Below, in pieces: positions 52,812 to 61,259 of a DNA stretch of 64,000 nt. Position 1 is the first letter of the stretch; the number at the start of each line of letters is the position of its first letter. Under the pieces are notes generated by a model. It had not been told where the DNA came from. It searched no databases and saw only the letters and a program-made list of their open reading frames with translations. Source of the DNA: Pseudorhodoferax aquiterrae. Lineage in GTDB: Bacteria; Pseudomonadota; Gammaproteobacteria; Burkholderiales; Burkholderiaceae_C. The position numbers and the translations under genes are program-made. The DNA is taken from contig NZ_BMYK01000003.1 of NCBI RefSeq assembly GCF_014652235.1, forward strand, positions 482,369 through 546,368. Direction: 5' to 3'.

Positions 52812-54446
52812 TCAACGGTTCGGGCCGGGCGTGGCCCAGAGTTCGCGGAAGGCGCGCCGCGGGTCGTCCACGGCGCGGGTCTGGGACGCCGGGCCGTCGA
52901 ACACCAGGGTGCTGCGCCGGGCCAGCGTGAAGGTCGGCCAGGCCGGCGTGCGCGCGTTGTTGGGGTCGCCCGTGGCGGCGAAGGCGAGCCAGGCGCTGGC
53001 CAACTGGTCGGCCAGCGCCAGGTTCTCGGCGCTGGGGCCGTTCAGGCCCATGCGGATGTCGTGCAGGCTGGGGCCGATGTCCACGCCGTGCGGCGCGCCG
53101 TAGCGGCCGCCGTACGCCGGGCTCGGGGTCTTCCAGAGGTACGTCCAGACCGGCGCGCCGCCCTGCGTTGCATGTTGCGCCGCCTTGCGCTCGGCCTGCA
53201 ACTGCGCGCCCAGCCGGAACGTGGTGTCGGTGTCGATGCGGGCCTGCAGCACGAAGGGCGTGGCGCGCGGGTCTTCGGCGCGGTACATGGCCACCAGCGC
53301 GGCCGCGTCCAGGCCCGCTCGCCCGGCCAGCTTGCCTTCGGCGAACTTCAGCAGGCTGGCCTCGTCGAGGTCGAAGTTGACCTGGCGGTAGGCGCGCTCG
53401 TCCAGCGTGGTGCTGATGAGCATGGGCACGCGGGCCGACATCGCCGGTGCATCCGGATCGAAGGGGTGGCGCGCGATGGCCACGCCGTCCACCACGGGTG
53501 CGAAGGCGCGCGGCGCCTCGCCCTGCTGGCGGTCGACGCGCTCGAACGCCAGCTGCACGGCCAGCAGCTGCTCCATGGGCAGCTGGTGCAGCTTGTCCAG
53601 GGCGCCGCTCTTGACGTCGAGCGCGGCCAGGAAGCGCGCGGCGGTGTCGTGCGCGGTCGCCTGCGGCATGGCCCGGATGCCCGACCCGCTCATCACGCCG
53701 GCGCGGTGGAACAGGCCTTGCGCCGAGGGCATGGCCATCAGCGTGCTGGTCTTGAGCCCGCCACCGGATTGGCCGAAGACCAGCACGCGCGCGGGGTCGC
53801 CGCCGAAGGCCTCCACGTTCTCGCGCAGCCAGCGCAGGCCGGCCACGATGTCGAGCATGCCGGCGGCGCCGGACTGCGCGTAGCGCTCGCCGCCATGGCC
53901 GGCCAGGTGCAGGTAGCCGAAGGCGCCGAGCCGGTGGTTCAGCGTGACGAAGACCGCGTCGCCGAAGCGCGCCATCATCTCGCCGTCGAACTGCGGCGAG
54001 TTGCCCGAGCCGGCGTAGTGGCCGCCGCCGTGCAGGTGCACGAGCACAGGGCGTTTGGCCGCCTTGTCGGGCGACGGGGTCCACAGGTTCAGCACCAGGC
54101 AGTCCTCGCCCATGCCGCCGGGCTGCAGGTCGTAGGCGATCAGGTCGGCGTAGGCGTGGCGGCGATCGGCCGGCATCTGCGGCGCGTGGTTGCCGTAGGC
54201 CGTGGCATCGCGCACGCCGGCCCAGGGCGCCACGGGCTGGGGCGGCAGGAAGCGGTTGGCGCCCGCAGTGTCGGCCCCGTAGCGCAGGCCCTTGAACACG
54301 TGGATGCCGCCGGATTTCAGGCCGCGCACCTTGCCCTGCGCGGTCTCGACGACGGAGAAGACCGGGTGCTCGTTCATGGCGCGTACGCCGCCCGCGAACA
54401 TGCCGGCCGCGGCGCCCAGCCAGTGACGGCGTGACAGTGTTGGCAT
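52812..54446 (-). CDS. Type-B carboxylesterase with twin-arginine signal
   Basis: A 544-residue esterase/lipase of the acetylcholinesterase fold. The N-terminus carries a Tat-like signal (SRRHWLGAAAG), so it acts in the periplasm. It has the EDCLVLNLW signature, HGGGHYAGSG oxyanion hole and nucleophile elbow GQSGGG. Acid and histidine regions lie further on (TTLDERAYRQ and GAPHGVDIG). GGAGA precedes the ATG at 54446. It sits between an ABC importer and a CoA-transferase gene, so it probably hydrolyses an ester before uptake of the acid. Confidence 0.92.
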   Translation of the reverse strand: MPTLSRRHWLGAAAGMFAGGVRAMNEHPVFSVVETAQGKVRGLKSGGIHVFKGLRYGADTAGANRFLPPQPVAPWAGVRDATAYGNHAPQMPADRRHAYADLIAYDLQPGGMGEDCLVLNLWTPSPDKAAKRPVLVHLHGGGHYAGSGNSPQFDGEMMARFGDAVFVTLNHRLGAFGYLHLAGHGGERYAQSGAAGMLDIVAGLRWLRENVEAFGGDPARVLVFGQSGGGLKTSTLMAMPSAQGLFHRAGVMSGSGIRAMPQATAHDTAARFLAALDVKSGALDKLHQLPMEQLLAVQLAFERVDRQQGEAPRAFAPVVDGVAIARHPFDPDAPAMSARVPMLISTTLDERAYRQVNFDLDEASLLKFAEGKLAGRAGLDAAALVAMYRAEDPRATPFVLQARIDTDTTFRLGAQLQAERKAAQHATQGGAPVWTYLWKTPSPAYGGRYGAPHGVDIGPSLHDIRMGLNGPSAENLALADQLASAWLAFAATGDPNNARTPAWPTFTLARRSTLVFDGPASQTRAVDDPRRAFRELWATPGPNR

Positions 54447-54456
54447 GGTGTCTCCT

Positions 54457-55518
54457 TCACGCCAGCACGGCCACGCCGGCCGGGTCGATGGACAGCAGCG
54501 ACTCGTGGCCCAGTTCCAGCACATGGCCGGGCGCGGCATGCACCTTGAGCGGTGCGCCGCCGGCCAGCGGCCGCACCAGGTAGTCCCAGTACCCGCCCAG
54601 GTAGGTGCGTGCGACCACGGCCACCTGGCCCAGCGCCAGCAGGCTGCCGCCCGCCGCGCCCAGGCTCAGCGACTGCGGCCGGATCGACACCTGGGCCTGG
54701 GCCTGGTCCTTGCCCGAAAAACCCGCGACAGGCACGGCACCGGCCAGGCCTGGCAACTGGAACCGGCCTGCGCGCAATTCCCCCTGCACCAGATTGGTCT
54801 GGCCGATGAAGCCTGCCACGAAGGGCGTGCGCGGGCGGTTGTAGAGGTTCCAGGGCGTGTCGATCTGCTCGAGCCGGCCCTGGTTCAGCACCGCGATGCG
54901 GTCGGAGATCGTCATGGCCTCGGCCTGGTCGTGCGTGACGTAGACCGTGGTGAAGCGGAACTCGTCGTGCAGGCGGCGGATCTCGCCAGCCATCTCCTCG
55001 CGCAGGTGGGCGTCCAGGTTGGACAGCGGCTCGTCGAGCAGCAGCACCTCGGGCCGCACCACCATGGCGCGGGCCAGCGCCACACGCTGCTGCTGGCCGC
55101 CCGAGAGCTCTGCGGGGTAGCGCTGCGCCAGAGGACCGAGCTTGACCACGTCCAGCATCTCGGCCACGCGGCGCTGGACCTCCGCGGCCGGCGCCTTGCG
55201 CACCGCGAGGCCGAAGGCCACGTTCTCGGCCACGGTCATGTTGGGCCAGATCGCGTAGCTCTGGAAGATCATGGACATGCCGCGGTGCTCGGGCGGCACG
55301 GTGCGTCTGGCGCCCGAGATCTCGCGGCCGTCCACCGCGATGGCGCCTTCGCTGAGTTCGACGAAGCCCGCCACCATGCGCAGCGTGGTGGTCTTGCCGC
55401 AGCCCGAGGGCCCCAGCAGGGTCACGAGTTCGCCCTGGCGCAGCTGCAGGCTCAGGTCGTCGACCACGGCCGTGCTGCCGTAGCGCTTGCTCACGTGGGA
55501 GAGTTCGAGTTTCGACAT
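54457..55518 (-). CDS. ABC transporter ATP-binding protein, Fe3+/polyamine/phosphonate type
   Basis: A 353-residue ATPase with Walker A GPSGCGKTTT (~36-45), signature LSGGQQQRVALARAM, Walker B VLLLDEPLSNLD, and a C-terminal TOBE domain (~280-350), as in FbpC/PotA/PhnT importers. It lies 11 bases after the fused permease gene. It belongs to the class that imports iron, putrescine/spermidine, sulfate, thiamine or 2-aminoethylphosphonate. The receptor gives no clear answer, but the adjacent catabolic genes argue for an organic substrate. Confidence 0.93.
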   Translation of the reverse strand: MSKLELSHVSKRYGSTAVVDDLSLQLRQGELVTLLGPSGCGKTTTLRMVAGFVELSEGAIAVDGREISGARRTVPPEHRGMSMIFQSYAIWPNMTVAENVAFGLAVRKAPAAEVQRRVAEMLDVVKLGPLAQRYPAELSGGQQQRVALARAMVVRPEVLLLDEPLSNLDAHLREEMAGEIRRLHDEFRFTTVYVTHDQAEAMTISDRIAVLNQGRLEQIDTPWNLYNRPRTPFVAGFIGQTNLVQGELRAGRFQLPGLAGAVPVAGFSGKDQAQAQVSIRPQSLSLGAAGGSLLALGQVAVVARTYLGGYWDYLVRPLAGGAPLKVHAAPGHVLELGHESLLSIDPAGVAVLA

Positions 55519-55529
55519 GGTGTTCCTTC

Positions 55530-57251
55530 TTAGGAGCGGCGCAACATGAAGTCGCGCCCCGCGATGCGCATGCCCAGGCCGACGACGGCCGTCACGATGA
55601 CGACCAGCACCACGCCCATGGCCGCGAGCACCTCGTAGTTGCCCTGCTCGCTCAAGTCCAGCGTGAGCACCGAGACCACGCGCGAGGCCGGCCCGGTCAG
55701 AAACACGGCCGTCGAGAGCTCCTTGGTGCAAATCACGAAGACCAGGATGAACACGCCCGCCAGCGGCTTGGACAGCAGCGGCACGACGATGCGGCGCAGC
55801 ACCGTGAGCCGGCCGGCGCCCAGGATGCGGCCGGCCTCCTCGAGCTCAGGGTTCAGCGAGCGGATCGAGGCACCGCTGGCCACCACCGCGATGGGCAGGA
55901 AGCGCGTGGTGAACGCGACCACGATCAACAGCCCCGTGCCGTACAGCGAGAACGGCGGGCCCGCGTAGGCCGCGTACAGGCCGATGGCCAGCACCAGGCC
56001 CGGCACCGCGACCGGCGCCAGCGCCAGGAACTCCAGCAGCTTCGGCAGCGGCGTGATGCGGCGTTGCGTGGCATAGGCCACGCACAGGCCCATGCCCACG
56101 CAGACCAGCGCGGTGGCGGTGGAGTACAGCACCGTGTTGAGCAGGGCCGAGCGCACCGTCAGCTGCGCGAAGAAGATGGCGTGGAAGTTGTCCAGCGTGA
56201 AGTTGCCGGCCACCACGCCGCGGCCCCAGGCCTTGGACACCGAGGCCAAGAGCAGGATGGCCAGCGGCAGCAGCACCGAGAGCAGGCCCACCAGCGCGGC
56301 GTAGGCCGCGAGCGGCCACTTCCACCCGCCGATGTCGAAGGGCCGGCGCTCGCCGCCCTTGCCCGACACCGAGACGAAGCCCTTCTTCGCCAGCAGCCGG
56401 CGCTGCAGCACCAGCATGGCGATCGTCAGCGCGAGGATGGGCATGGAGAAGGCGGCGGCCTGCTCCACGCGCAGCGGGTACTCGAAGAACGAGACGATCT
56501 GCGTGGTGGCGAGGTTGAGCCCCGCGGGAATCGCGATCAGCGCCGGCGTGCCGTACAGCGCGATCGTCTCCAGGAAGATCAGGATGCCGGCGCCGACGAT
56601 GGAGGGCAGCACCAGCGGCAGCGTCACGCGCGCCAGCGTGTGGAACTTGCCGGCGCCGTGGATGGATGCCGCGTCCTCCAGCTCGGTGGAGACCAGGTCC
56701 AGCGCCGACTTGGTGAACACGTAGACCAGCGGGTAGGTGTACAGCGCGATGACGAAGGCCAGGCCCCAGAAGCTGAAGATGTTCAAGGGCCCGCTGTCGG
56801 CGCCGGTCAGCGCGGCCCAGCCGCGGTTGAGCCAGCCCGCGTTGGGGCCGGCCAGCAGGATCCAGGCGATGGCGCCCAGGAAGTTGGGCATCACGAAGGC
56901 CGCCAGCACCGACAGGTGCGTGAGCCCGCGGCCCGGCATGTTGGTGCGCGAGACCGCCAGTGCCAGCGGCACGCCCAGCAGCGCGGCCAGCCCCGTGACG
57001 GCCAAGCCCAGGTAAAGCGAGTTGAGCAGGGCCTGCAGGTGCCGGCTGCGGCCCAGCGCGGCCGCGTAGCTGGCCAGGGAGAAGCCGCCGTCGGCCCCGC
57101 GCAGGCTCTCGGCCACGAGGCGCAGGATGGGGTTGGCGACCAGCAGCACGAGCAGCGCGATGAGCAGGCCGAACAGCCACAGCGCGGGGTCGGCCCAGCG
57201 GCTCGGTGCGGCGCGCCCTGGCGCACGCACGCGCATCAGCAACTCCGTCAT
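55530..57251 (-). CDS. ABC transporter permease with two fused membrane domains (FbpB-like)
   Basis: A 573-residue permease with about 12 hydrophobic segments forming two BPD_transp_1 domains. Two EAA loops are visible (TELEDAASIHGAGKFH and PELEEAGRILGAGRLT). It corresponds to the fused FbpB/CysTW-like permeases of iron and phosphonate importers. The start at 57251 has AGGGAGCC upstream; an ATG 18 bases earlier overlaps that site. A 150-base gap containing a large hairpin separates it from the receptor gene. Confidence 0.92.
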   Translation of the reverse strand: MTELLMRVRAPGRAAPSRWADPALWLFGLLIALLVLLVANPILRLVAESLRGADGGFSLASYAAALGRSRHLQALLNSLYLGLAVTGLAALLGVPLALAVSRTNMPGRGLTHLSVLAAFVMPNFLGAIAWILLAGPNAGWLNRGWAALTGADSGPLNIFSFWGLAFVIALYTYPLVYVFTKSALDLVSTELEDAASIHGAGKFHTLARVTLPLVLPSIVGAGILIFLETIALYGTPALIAIPAGLNLATTQIVSFFEYPLRVEQAAAFSMPILALTIAMLVLQRRLLAKKGFVSVSGKGGERRPFDIGGWKWPLAAYAALVGLLSVLLPLAILLLASVSKAWGRGVVAGNFTLDNFHAIFFAQLTVRSALLNTVLYSTATALVCVGMGLCVAYATQRRITPLPKLLEFLALAPVAVPGLVLAIGLYAAYAGPPFSLYGTGLLIVVAFTTRFLPIAVVASGASIRSLNPELEEAGRILGAGRLTVLRRIVVPLLSKPLAGVFILVFVICTKELSTAVFLTGPASRVVSVLTLDLSEQGNYEVLAAMGVVLVVIVTAVVGLGMRIAGRDFMLRRS

Positions 57252-57346
57252 CGCCGGCTCCCTGCGCATACCACCGTGCCGATGGCCGCGGAGCAGGCCA
57301 GGCGAGTGACCGCCGCGGAACGGGCTCTGCCCGGCCGCTGGCGGTG

Positions 57347-57372
57347 CCCCCCTTCGCGCAGCGGAAGGGGGG
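57347..57372. repeat. Long GC hairpin between ABC receptor and permease genes
   Basis: A perfect 9-base inverted repeat CCCCCCTTC/GAAGGGGGG around an 8-base loop, followed by a second symmetric stretch (AGCGGCGCAGCCGC, 57373-57386) and a run of G. It stands in the only sizeable gap of this operon. The layout resembles dispersed intergenic palindromes of Comamonadaceae genomes, but I see no second copy here. On the transcript it could attenuate permease expression or protect the receptor mRNA from decay. Confidence 0.6.
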
Positions 57373-57404
57373 AGCGGCGCAGCCGCCTGGGGGGTTGGTC
57401 CGAA

Positions 57405-58436
57405 TCAAACACCGAATGCGTCCTTCCAGAGTTCGACCACCTGCGGCAGCTCGTCGCGCATCTGCTGGGGCGTGGGCGCCAGCGTCTTGGCCGAGCCCAT
57501 CGCGGGCAGACCGCCCGGCGGCTTCAAGCCCGTGCGCAGCGGGATGCCGAACTCGGCGCGGCCCAGCTCCACCACGTCGTCGCTGCCGATCAGCCACTCC
57601 ATGAAGAGCCGGCTGGCGTTGGGCCGCTTGGAGCTGGCCATCACCGCCGAAGGCGAGACCACCATCACCAGCCCTTCCTTGGGCACCACCCAGCCGACCG
57701 GGTTGCCGCGGTCGGCCACGCGGGCGGCCAGCGTGATCGGGCCGGCCGAGACCGAGCGCTCGCCGGAGTTCACGGTGGTCACCGTGTCGATCGTGGAGCG
57801 GCCGACCTGCACCTTGTTGTCGGCCAGCTTCTTGAACCAGGCGTCGCCGTACAGGCGGCGCATCTCCAGGCTCCAGGCCCCGGCCGCGCCGCTGAAGCCC
57901 GGGTGCGCGACCGAGGCCAGGCCGCGCCACTTGGGGTCCAGCAGATCGTTCCAGCTGGTCGGCACATCGGCGCCCTGCACCTTCTGCTTGTTGTAGACCA
58001 GGCCCATGGGAAAGGCGCTGGTCACGTGGTAGGCGCCGTCCGGGTCCAGGTTCTGCAGGTGGCGGTCGAGCTGGGCCACCGAGGGCGGCGTGTAGGGCAG
58101 CAGCAGCTTGCGCGCCTTGAGGTCCAGGAAGTGCGCGAGGTCGGTGGAGGAGAACACGTCGCAGGCCGGTGTGCCGGCCTTGAGGTCCTGGTTCAGCCTC
58201 TGGAACGCCACCTGCGCCGTGGTGCGCACCACGTTCACGCGGATGCCAGGGTAGCGCTCGCTGAAGCGCCGGCCCATGGTCTCGGCCAGCTCGGACGGAT
58301 AGGGCACGACGTACCAGGTCAGCTCGCCCTCCTTCTTCGCGGCGGCGTAGAGGGCGTCCAGCGGCTGCGCCCGCACGAGGGCCGGCGCGGCCAGCGTGGC
58401 GGCAAGGGCGCCGAAACGGCGGCGTGTGAGGGCCAT
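57405..58436 (-). CDS. ABC transporter substrate-binding protein, extracellular family 1 (FbpA-like)
   Basis: A 343-residue periplasmic receptor. The N-terminus LTRRRFGALAATLAAPALVRAQ is a twin-arginine-like signal. The mature part matches solute-binding family 1: YAAAKKEGELTWYVVPY, GRRFSERYPGIRVNVVRT, FPMGLVYNKQKV and TSWNDLLDPKWRG. The iron-binding tyrosine pair of true FbpA is not evident, so an organic ligand is plausible. It is the first gene of the long minus-strand run, ~115 bases from the divergent oxidoreductase gene. Confidence 0.92.
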   Translation of the reverse strand: MALTRRRFGALAATLAAPALVRAQPLDALYAAAKKEGELTWYVVPYPSELAETMGRRFSERYPGIRVNVVRTTAQVAFQRLNQDLKAGTPACDVFSSTDLAHFLDLKARKLLLPYTPPSVAQLDRHLQNLDPDGAYHVTSAFPMGLVYNKQKVQGADVPTSWNDLLDPKWRGLASVAHPGFSGAAGAWSLEMRRLYGDAWFKKLADNKVQVGRSTIDTVTTVNSGERSVSAGPITLAARVADRGNPVGWVVPKEGLVMVVSPSAVMASSKRPNASRLFMEWLIGSDDVVELGRAEFGIPLRTGLKPPGGLPAMGSAKTLAPTPQQMRDELPQVVELWKDAFGV

Positions 58437-58473
58437 AGGGATGTCTCCATCGTTCGTTGTCGTCGGCAAAGTG

Positions 58474-58515
58474 TACGGATGGAATTCAAAAGAATCCACA
58501 TAGCGTTTATCCGTA
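58474..58515. promoter_or_regulatory. Inverted repeat in the divergent promoter region
   Basis: TACGGAT at 58474-58480 and its complement ATCCGTA at 58509-58515 face each other across 28 bases, in an A/T-rich stretch (58480-58525) between the receptor gene and the quinone oxidoreductase gene. The left arm continues GGA and the right arm, on its own strand, AAA. It is a candidate operator, perhaps for the GntR regulator encoded at 60318-61043, which would control both directions. Confidence 0.45.
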
Positions 58516-58551
58516 TTCTTATAAAACAGGCCTGCGCCGACATTCACGCCC

Positions 58552-59532
58552 ATGCAAAGCACAGCCATCCACATCCACCGCCACGGCGACCCCGACGTTC
58601 TCGAAGGCGTGCAGGTCGACGTGCCACCGCCGGCCGCCGGCGAGATCCGCATCCGCCAGAGCGCGATCGGGCTCAACTTCGCCGACATCTACCAGCGCAA
58701 GGGCGCACACGGCCCGCATGCGCCCACGCCGTTCCCGATCACGCTCGGGGCCCAGGGGGCGGGCGTGGTGGAGGCGCTCGGCACGGGCGTCACGGGCTGG
58801 CGCGTGGGCCAGTCCGTGGCCTACTTCCACCCCGGCGCCTACCAGGCCGTGCGCAACGTGCCGGCCACGCGCGTGCTGGCCCTGCCGTCCGGCATTTCCG
58901 AGGAGCAGGCCGGCGCCAACCTGCTGCGCGGGCTGACGGCCGAATACCTGCTGCGCCGGCTCTACGTGGTGCAGCCCGGCGACGCCGTGCTCGTGCATGC
59001 GGCCGCTGGCGGCATGGGCGTGCTGCTGTCGCAATGGGCGCGCGCGCTGGGCGCCACCGTGATCGGCACCGTGGGCTCGGCTGCCAAGGCCGATGTGGCG
59101 CTGGCCCATGGCTGCCACCACGTGATCGACTACCGGCGCGAAGACTTCGTGGCGCGCACGCTGGCGCTGACGGGGGGCGAAGGCGTGGCCGTGGTCTACG
59201 ACGCGGTGGGCAAGGACGTCTTCGTGCCCTCGCTGGCCTGCCTGCGCCAGCTGGGCATGGCCATCAACTACGGCACGGCCTCGGGCGACGTCGAGGGCCT
59301 GGACCTGCAACTGCTGCACGCCAAATCGCTGAGCGTGTGCCGGCCCACGCTGCGCAGCTTCATCGCCACACCCGCCGACCTGCAGCGCTCCGCGGCCGCC
59401 TTCTTCGCGGCCGTCGACAGCGGGCAACTGCGGCTGGAGGTGGGCAGCCGCTACGCGCTGGCCGACGTGCAGCAGGCCCACCGCGACCTGGAGGGCCGCG
59501 CGACCACGGGCGCGCCGGTGCTGGTGCCATGA
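58552..59532 (+). CDS. NADPH:quinone oxidoreductase-like zinc-free MDR enzyme
   Basis: A 326-residue medium-chain reductase of the quinone-oxidoreductase branch: IGLNFADIYQRKG near residue 40, coenzyme-binding HAAAGGMGVLLSQWA (~146-160) and a late YALADVQQAHRDLEGR. No structural zinc cysteines are present. It reduces quinones or activated alkenes with NADPH. It overlaps the glutathione-transferase gene by 4 bases and is divergent from the ABC/CoA-transferase operon. Its role in that pathway is likely but unproven. Confidence 0.92.
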   Translation: MQSTAIHIHRHGDPDVLEGVQVDVPPPAAGEIRIRQSAIGLNFADIYQRKGAHGPHAPTPFPITLGAQGAGVVEALGTGVTGWRVGQSVAYFHPGAYQAVRNVPATRVLALPSGISEEQAGANLLRGLTAEYLLRRLYVVQPGDAVLVHAAAGGMGVLLSQWARALGATVIGTVGSAAKADVALAHGCHHVIDYRREDFVARTLALTGGEGVAVVYDAVGKDVFVPSLACLRQLGMAINYGTASGDVEGLDLQLLHAKSLSVCRPTLRSFIATPADLQRSAAAFFAAVDSGQLRLEVGSRYALADVQQAHRDLEGRATTGAPVLVP

Positions 59533-60278
59533 TGAAGCTGTTCCACGGCTGGCTCTCCAGCGCCTCGCGCCGCGTGCGCCTGTGCCTGGCCGAGAAGGGC
59601 ATGCCCTACGAGAGCGTGGCCATCGACATGGGCCGCCAGGAGCACCATTCGCCGCAATTCCTGGCCATGAACCCGAACGGCGTGGTGCCCGCGCTGGAGC
59701 TGGCGCCCGGCCGCTTCCTGCACGAGAGCTCCACCATCTGCGAGTACCTGGACGAGATCCAGCCCACGCCGCCGCTGCGGCCCGACGACCCGTACGCGCG
59801 CGCCTGCATGCGCAACTTCGTGCGCTGGACCGACGAGCATTGCCTGCCGCACCTGCTCATCCTGAACTGGAGCCTGGCGCTGCAGCCCACGGCCAGCCAG
59901 TGGAGCGACGACGAACTGCAGGCCAGGCTCGCGCGCATCCCCACGGCGGAGCGGCGCGAGGCCTGGCTGCGCATCGCCCGCCGGCCCTACACCGAGGGGG
60001 AGAAGGCGGCCGCGCTGGCCAAGCTGCTGCGCCTGCCAGACCGCATGGAGGAGATGCTGGCGCAAGCGCCCTGGCTGTTCGGCGAGCGCTACACGCTGGC
60101 CGACATCGCAGCCGTGCCCTTCATCGCGCGCATCGCCGAACTGGCACCGCAGGCGCTCGACGCCGACGCCCATCCGCGCGTGCAGGCCTGGTGGCATGCC
60201 GTGCAGCAGCGGCCGGCCTTCACGCAGGCCCGGCTCGAGCGCTTCGACACCGTGTTGAAAGCGCGCGCGGCCGCCTGA
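59529..60278 (+). CDS. Glutathione S-transferase family protein
   Basis: A 249-residue GST: thioredoxin-fold N-terminus (KLFHGWLSSASRRVRLCLAEKG, with Ser likely in the active site and NPNGVVPAL at the cis-proline) and an all-helical C-terminal domain ending LADIAAVPFIARIAEL. The glutathione-binding E-S-S segment reads HESSTICEYLDE. It could conjugate or isomerise an electrophilic intermediate of the neighbouring pathway. The ATG overlaps the oxidoreductase stop; the second ATG directly after it is an alternative. Confidence 0.92.
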   Translation: MMKLFHGWLSSASRRVRLCLAEKGMPYESVAIDMGRQEHHSPQFLAMNPNGVVPALELAPGRFLHESSTICEYLDEIQPTPPLRPDDPYARACMRNFVRWTDEHCLPHLLILNWSLALQPTASQWSDDELQARLARIPTAERREAWLRIARRPYTEGEKAAALAKLLRLPDRMEEMLAQAPWLFGERYTLADIAAVPFIARIAELAPQALDADAHPRVQAWWHAVQQRPAFTQARLERFDTVLKARAAA

Positions 60279-60317
60279 ACGCCCTCGCTAAGATGCCGGC
60301 CAGGAGTGCATGACGAC

Positions 60318-61043
60318 ATGGCCAGTGCCCGCATCAACCTCGGCGACCAGATCCGCCAGACCCTCGAAGAGGAGATCCTTTCCGGCAAGCTCGACGCCGG
60401 CTCACGCATCGACGAGCAGGTGCTGATGGACCGCTTCGGCGTCTCGCGCACGCCCGCGCGCGAGGCCATCAAGCACCTGACCGCCGCCGGGCTGGTCACG
60501 CCGCTGTCGCGCCAGGGCGCCGTGGTGGCCTCGCTCTCGGTGCCCGAATACATCGCGATGCTGGAGATCCTCATGCAGCTCGAGGGCCTGGCCGCGCGCC
60601 TGGCCGCGCGCCGCATGCCCACCGCGCAGCGCCAGCAGCTCGAAGAGGCCCACGCCGCCTGCGGCCGCGCGGCGGCGAAGAACGATGCGGAGGAATATGG
60701 CCAGGCCAACCGCGTGTTCCACGAGATCATCTACGACGGCAGCCTGAACGAGGTGCTGGCGCGCCAGCTGCGCGCCATGCGGCTGCGCATGCGGCATCCG
60801 CGCCGCGCGCTGTTCGACCGGCCCAACCGCATCCGCCATTCGCTGGCCGAGCATGCGGTGATCCTGCAGGCCATCGTGTCGGGCGACGAGAACGCCGCCT
60901 TCCAGGCCATGACCGACCACATCTCCAGCGGCGGCAACGTCTACGCCGACGCGATCGCGAGCATGCCGCTGCGGGCGGTGCCGGCCGATGAACCGGCGGA
61001 CGCGGCTCTGCAGCGCCGGCGCAGCCGGAGCGCGAACGTCTAG
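60318..61043 (+). CDS. GntR-family regulator, FadR/FCD subfamily
   Basis: A 241-residue regulator: N-terminal winged helix (IRQTLEEEILSGKLDAGSRIDEQVLMDRFGVSRTPAREAIKHLTAAGLV, ~10-60 in parts) and a C-terminal all-helical FCD ligand-binding domain with histidines for metal (VFHEIIYDG, HAVILQAI, MTDHI). Such proteins repress catabolic genes until an organic acid or acyl-CoA binds. It follows the GST gene by 39 bases, so it is in the oxidoreductase-GST operon and is the best candidate regulator for the divergent CoA-transferase cluster. Start at 60318 chosen; AGGAG is 11 bases upstream. Confidence 0.92.
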   Translation: MASARINLGDQIRQTLEEEILSGKLDAGSRIDEQVLMDRFGVSRTPAREAIKHLTAAGLVTPLSRQGAVVASLSVPEYIAMLEILMQLEGLAARLAARRMPTAQRQQLEEAHAACGRAAAKNDAEEYGQANRVFHEIIYDGSLNEVLARQLRAMRLRMRHPRRALFDRPNRIRHSLAEHAVILQAIVSGDENAAFQAMTDHISSGGNVYADAIASMPLRAVPADEPADAALQRRRSRSANV

Positions 61044-61114
61044 GCGCTTGCCGGGGCGCGCAGTGCGTCCATGGGCTTGGTGGGCCGCTGCGTTCGGCCG
61101 GAAGAGCGATCCGG

Positions 61115-61128
61115 ACCGGTCGACCGGT
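61115..61128. promoter_or_regulatory. Perfect 14-base palindrome upstream of the monooxygenase-fold gene
   Basis: ACCGGTCGACCGGT is self-complementary over 14 bases, located ~130 bases before the 61260 start in a 216-base non-coding stretch (61044-61259). It could be a dimeric repressor site. The rest of the stretch shows only a possible weak promoter (TTTTATTGTG around 61175) and the AGGAGA binding site of the next gene. Confidence 0.4.
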
Positions 61129-61259
61129 GACCGGGTCGCTTCGGAACTTGCTGCTGGACACCGCTGGTCGTTTTATTGTGTAAGTAGCCTGCGCAATCAC
61201 GTTGGGCCTCCTGAAAGCGAGTAGCCTGGGGATCCCACCGGCACACGAGGAGATCTCTC

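Noticed and set aside
56064..60278. A 1404-codon plus-strand frame
   Set aside because: Only its last 249 codons are a real gene (glutathione transferase, start 59529). The rest mirrors the permease and receptor genes and then reads the oxidoreductase in the wrong frame.
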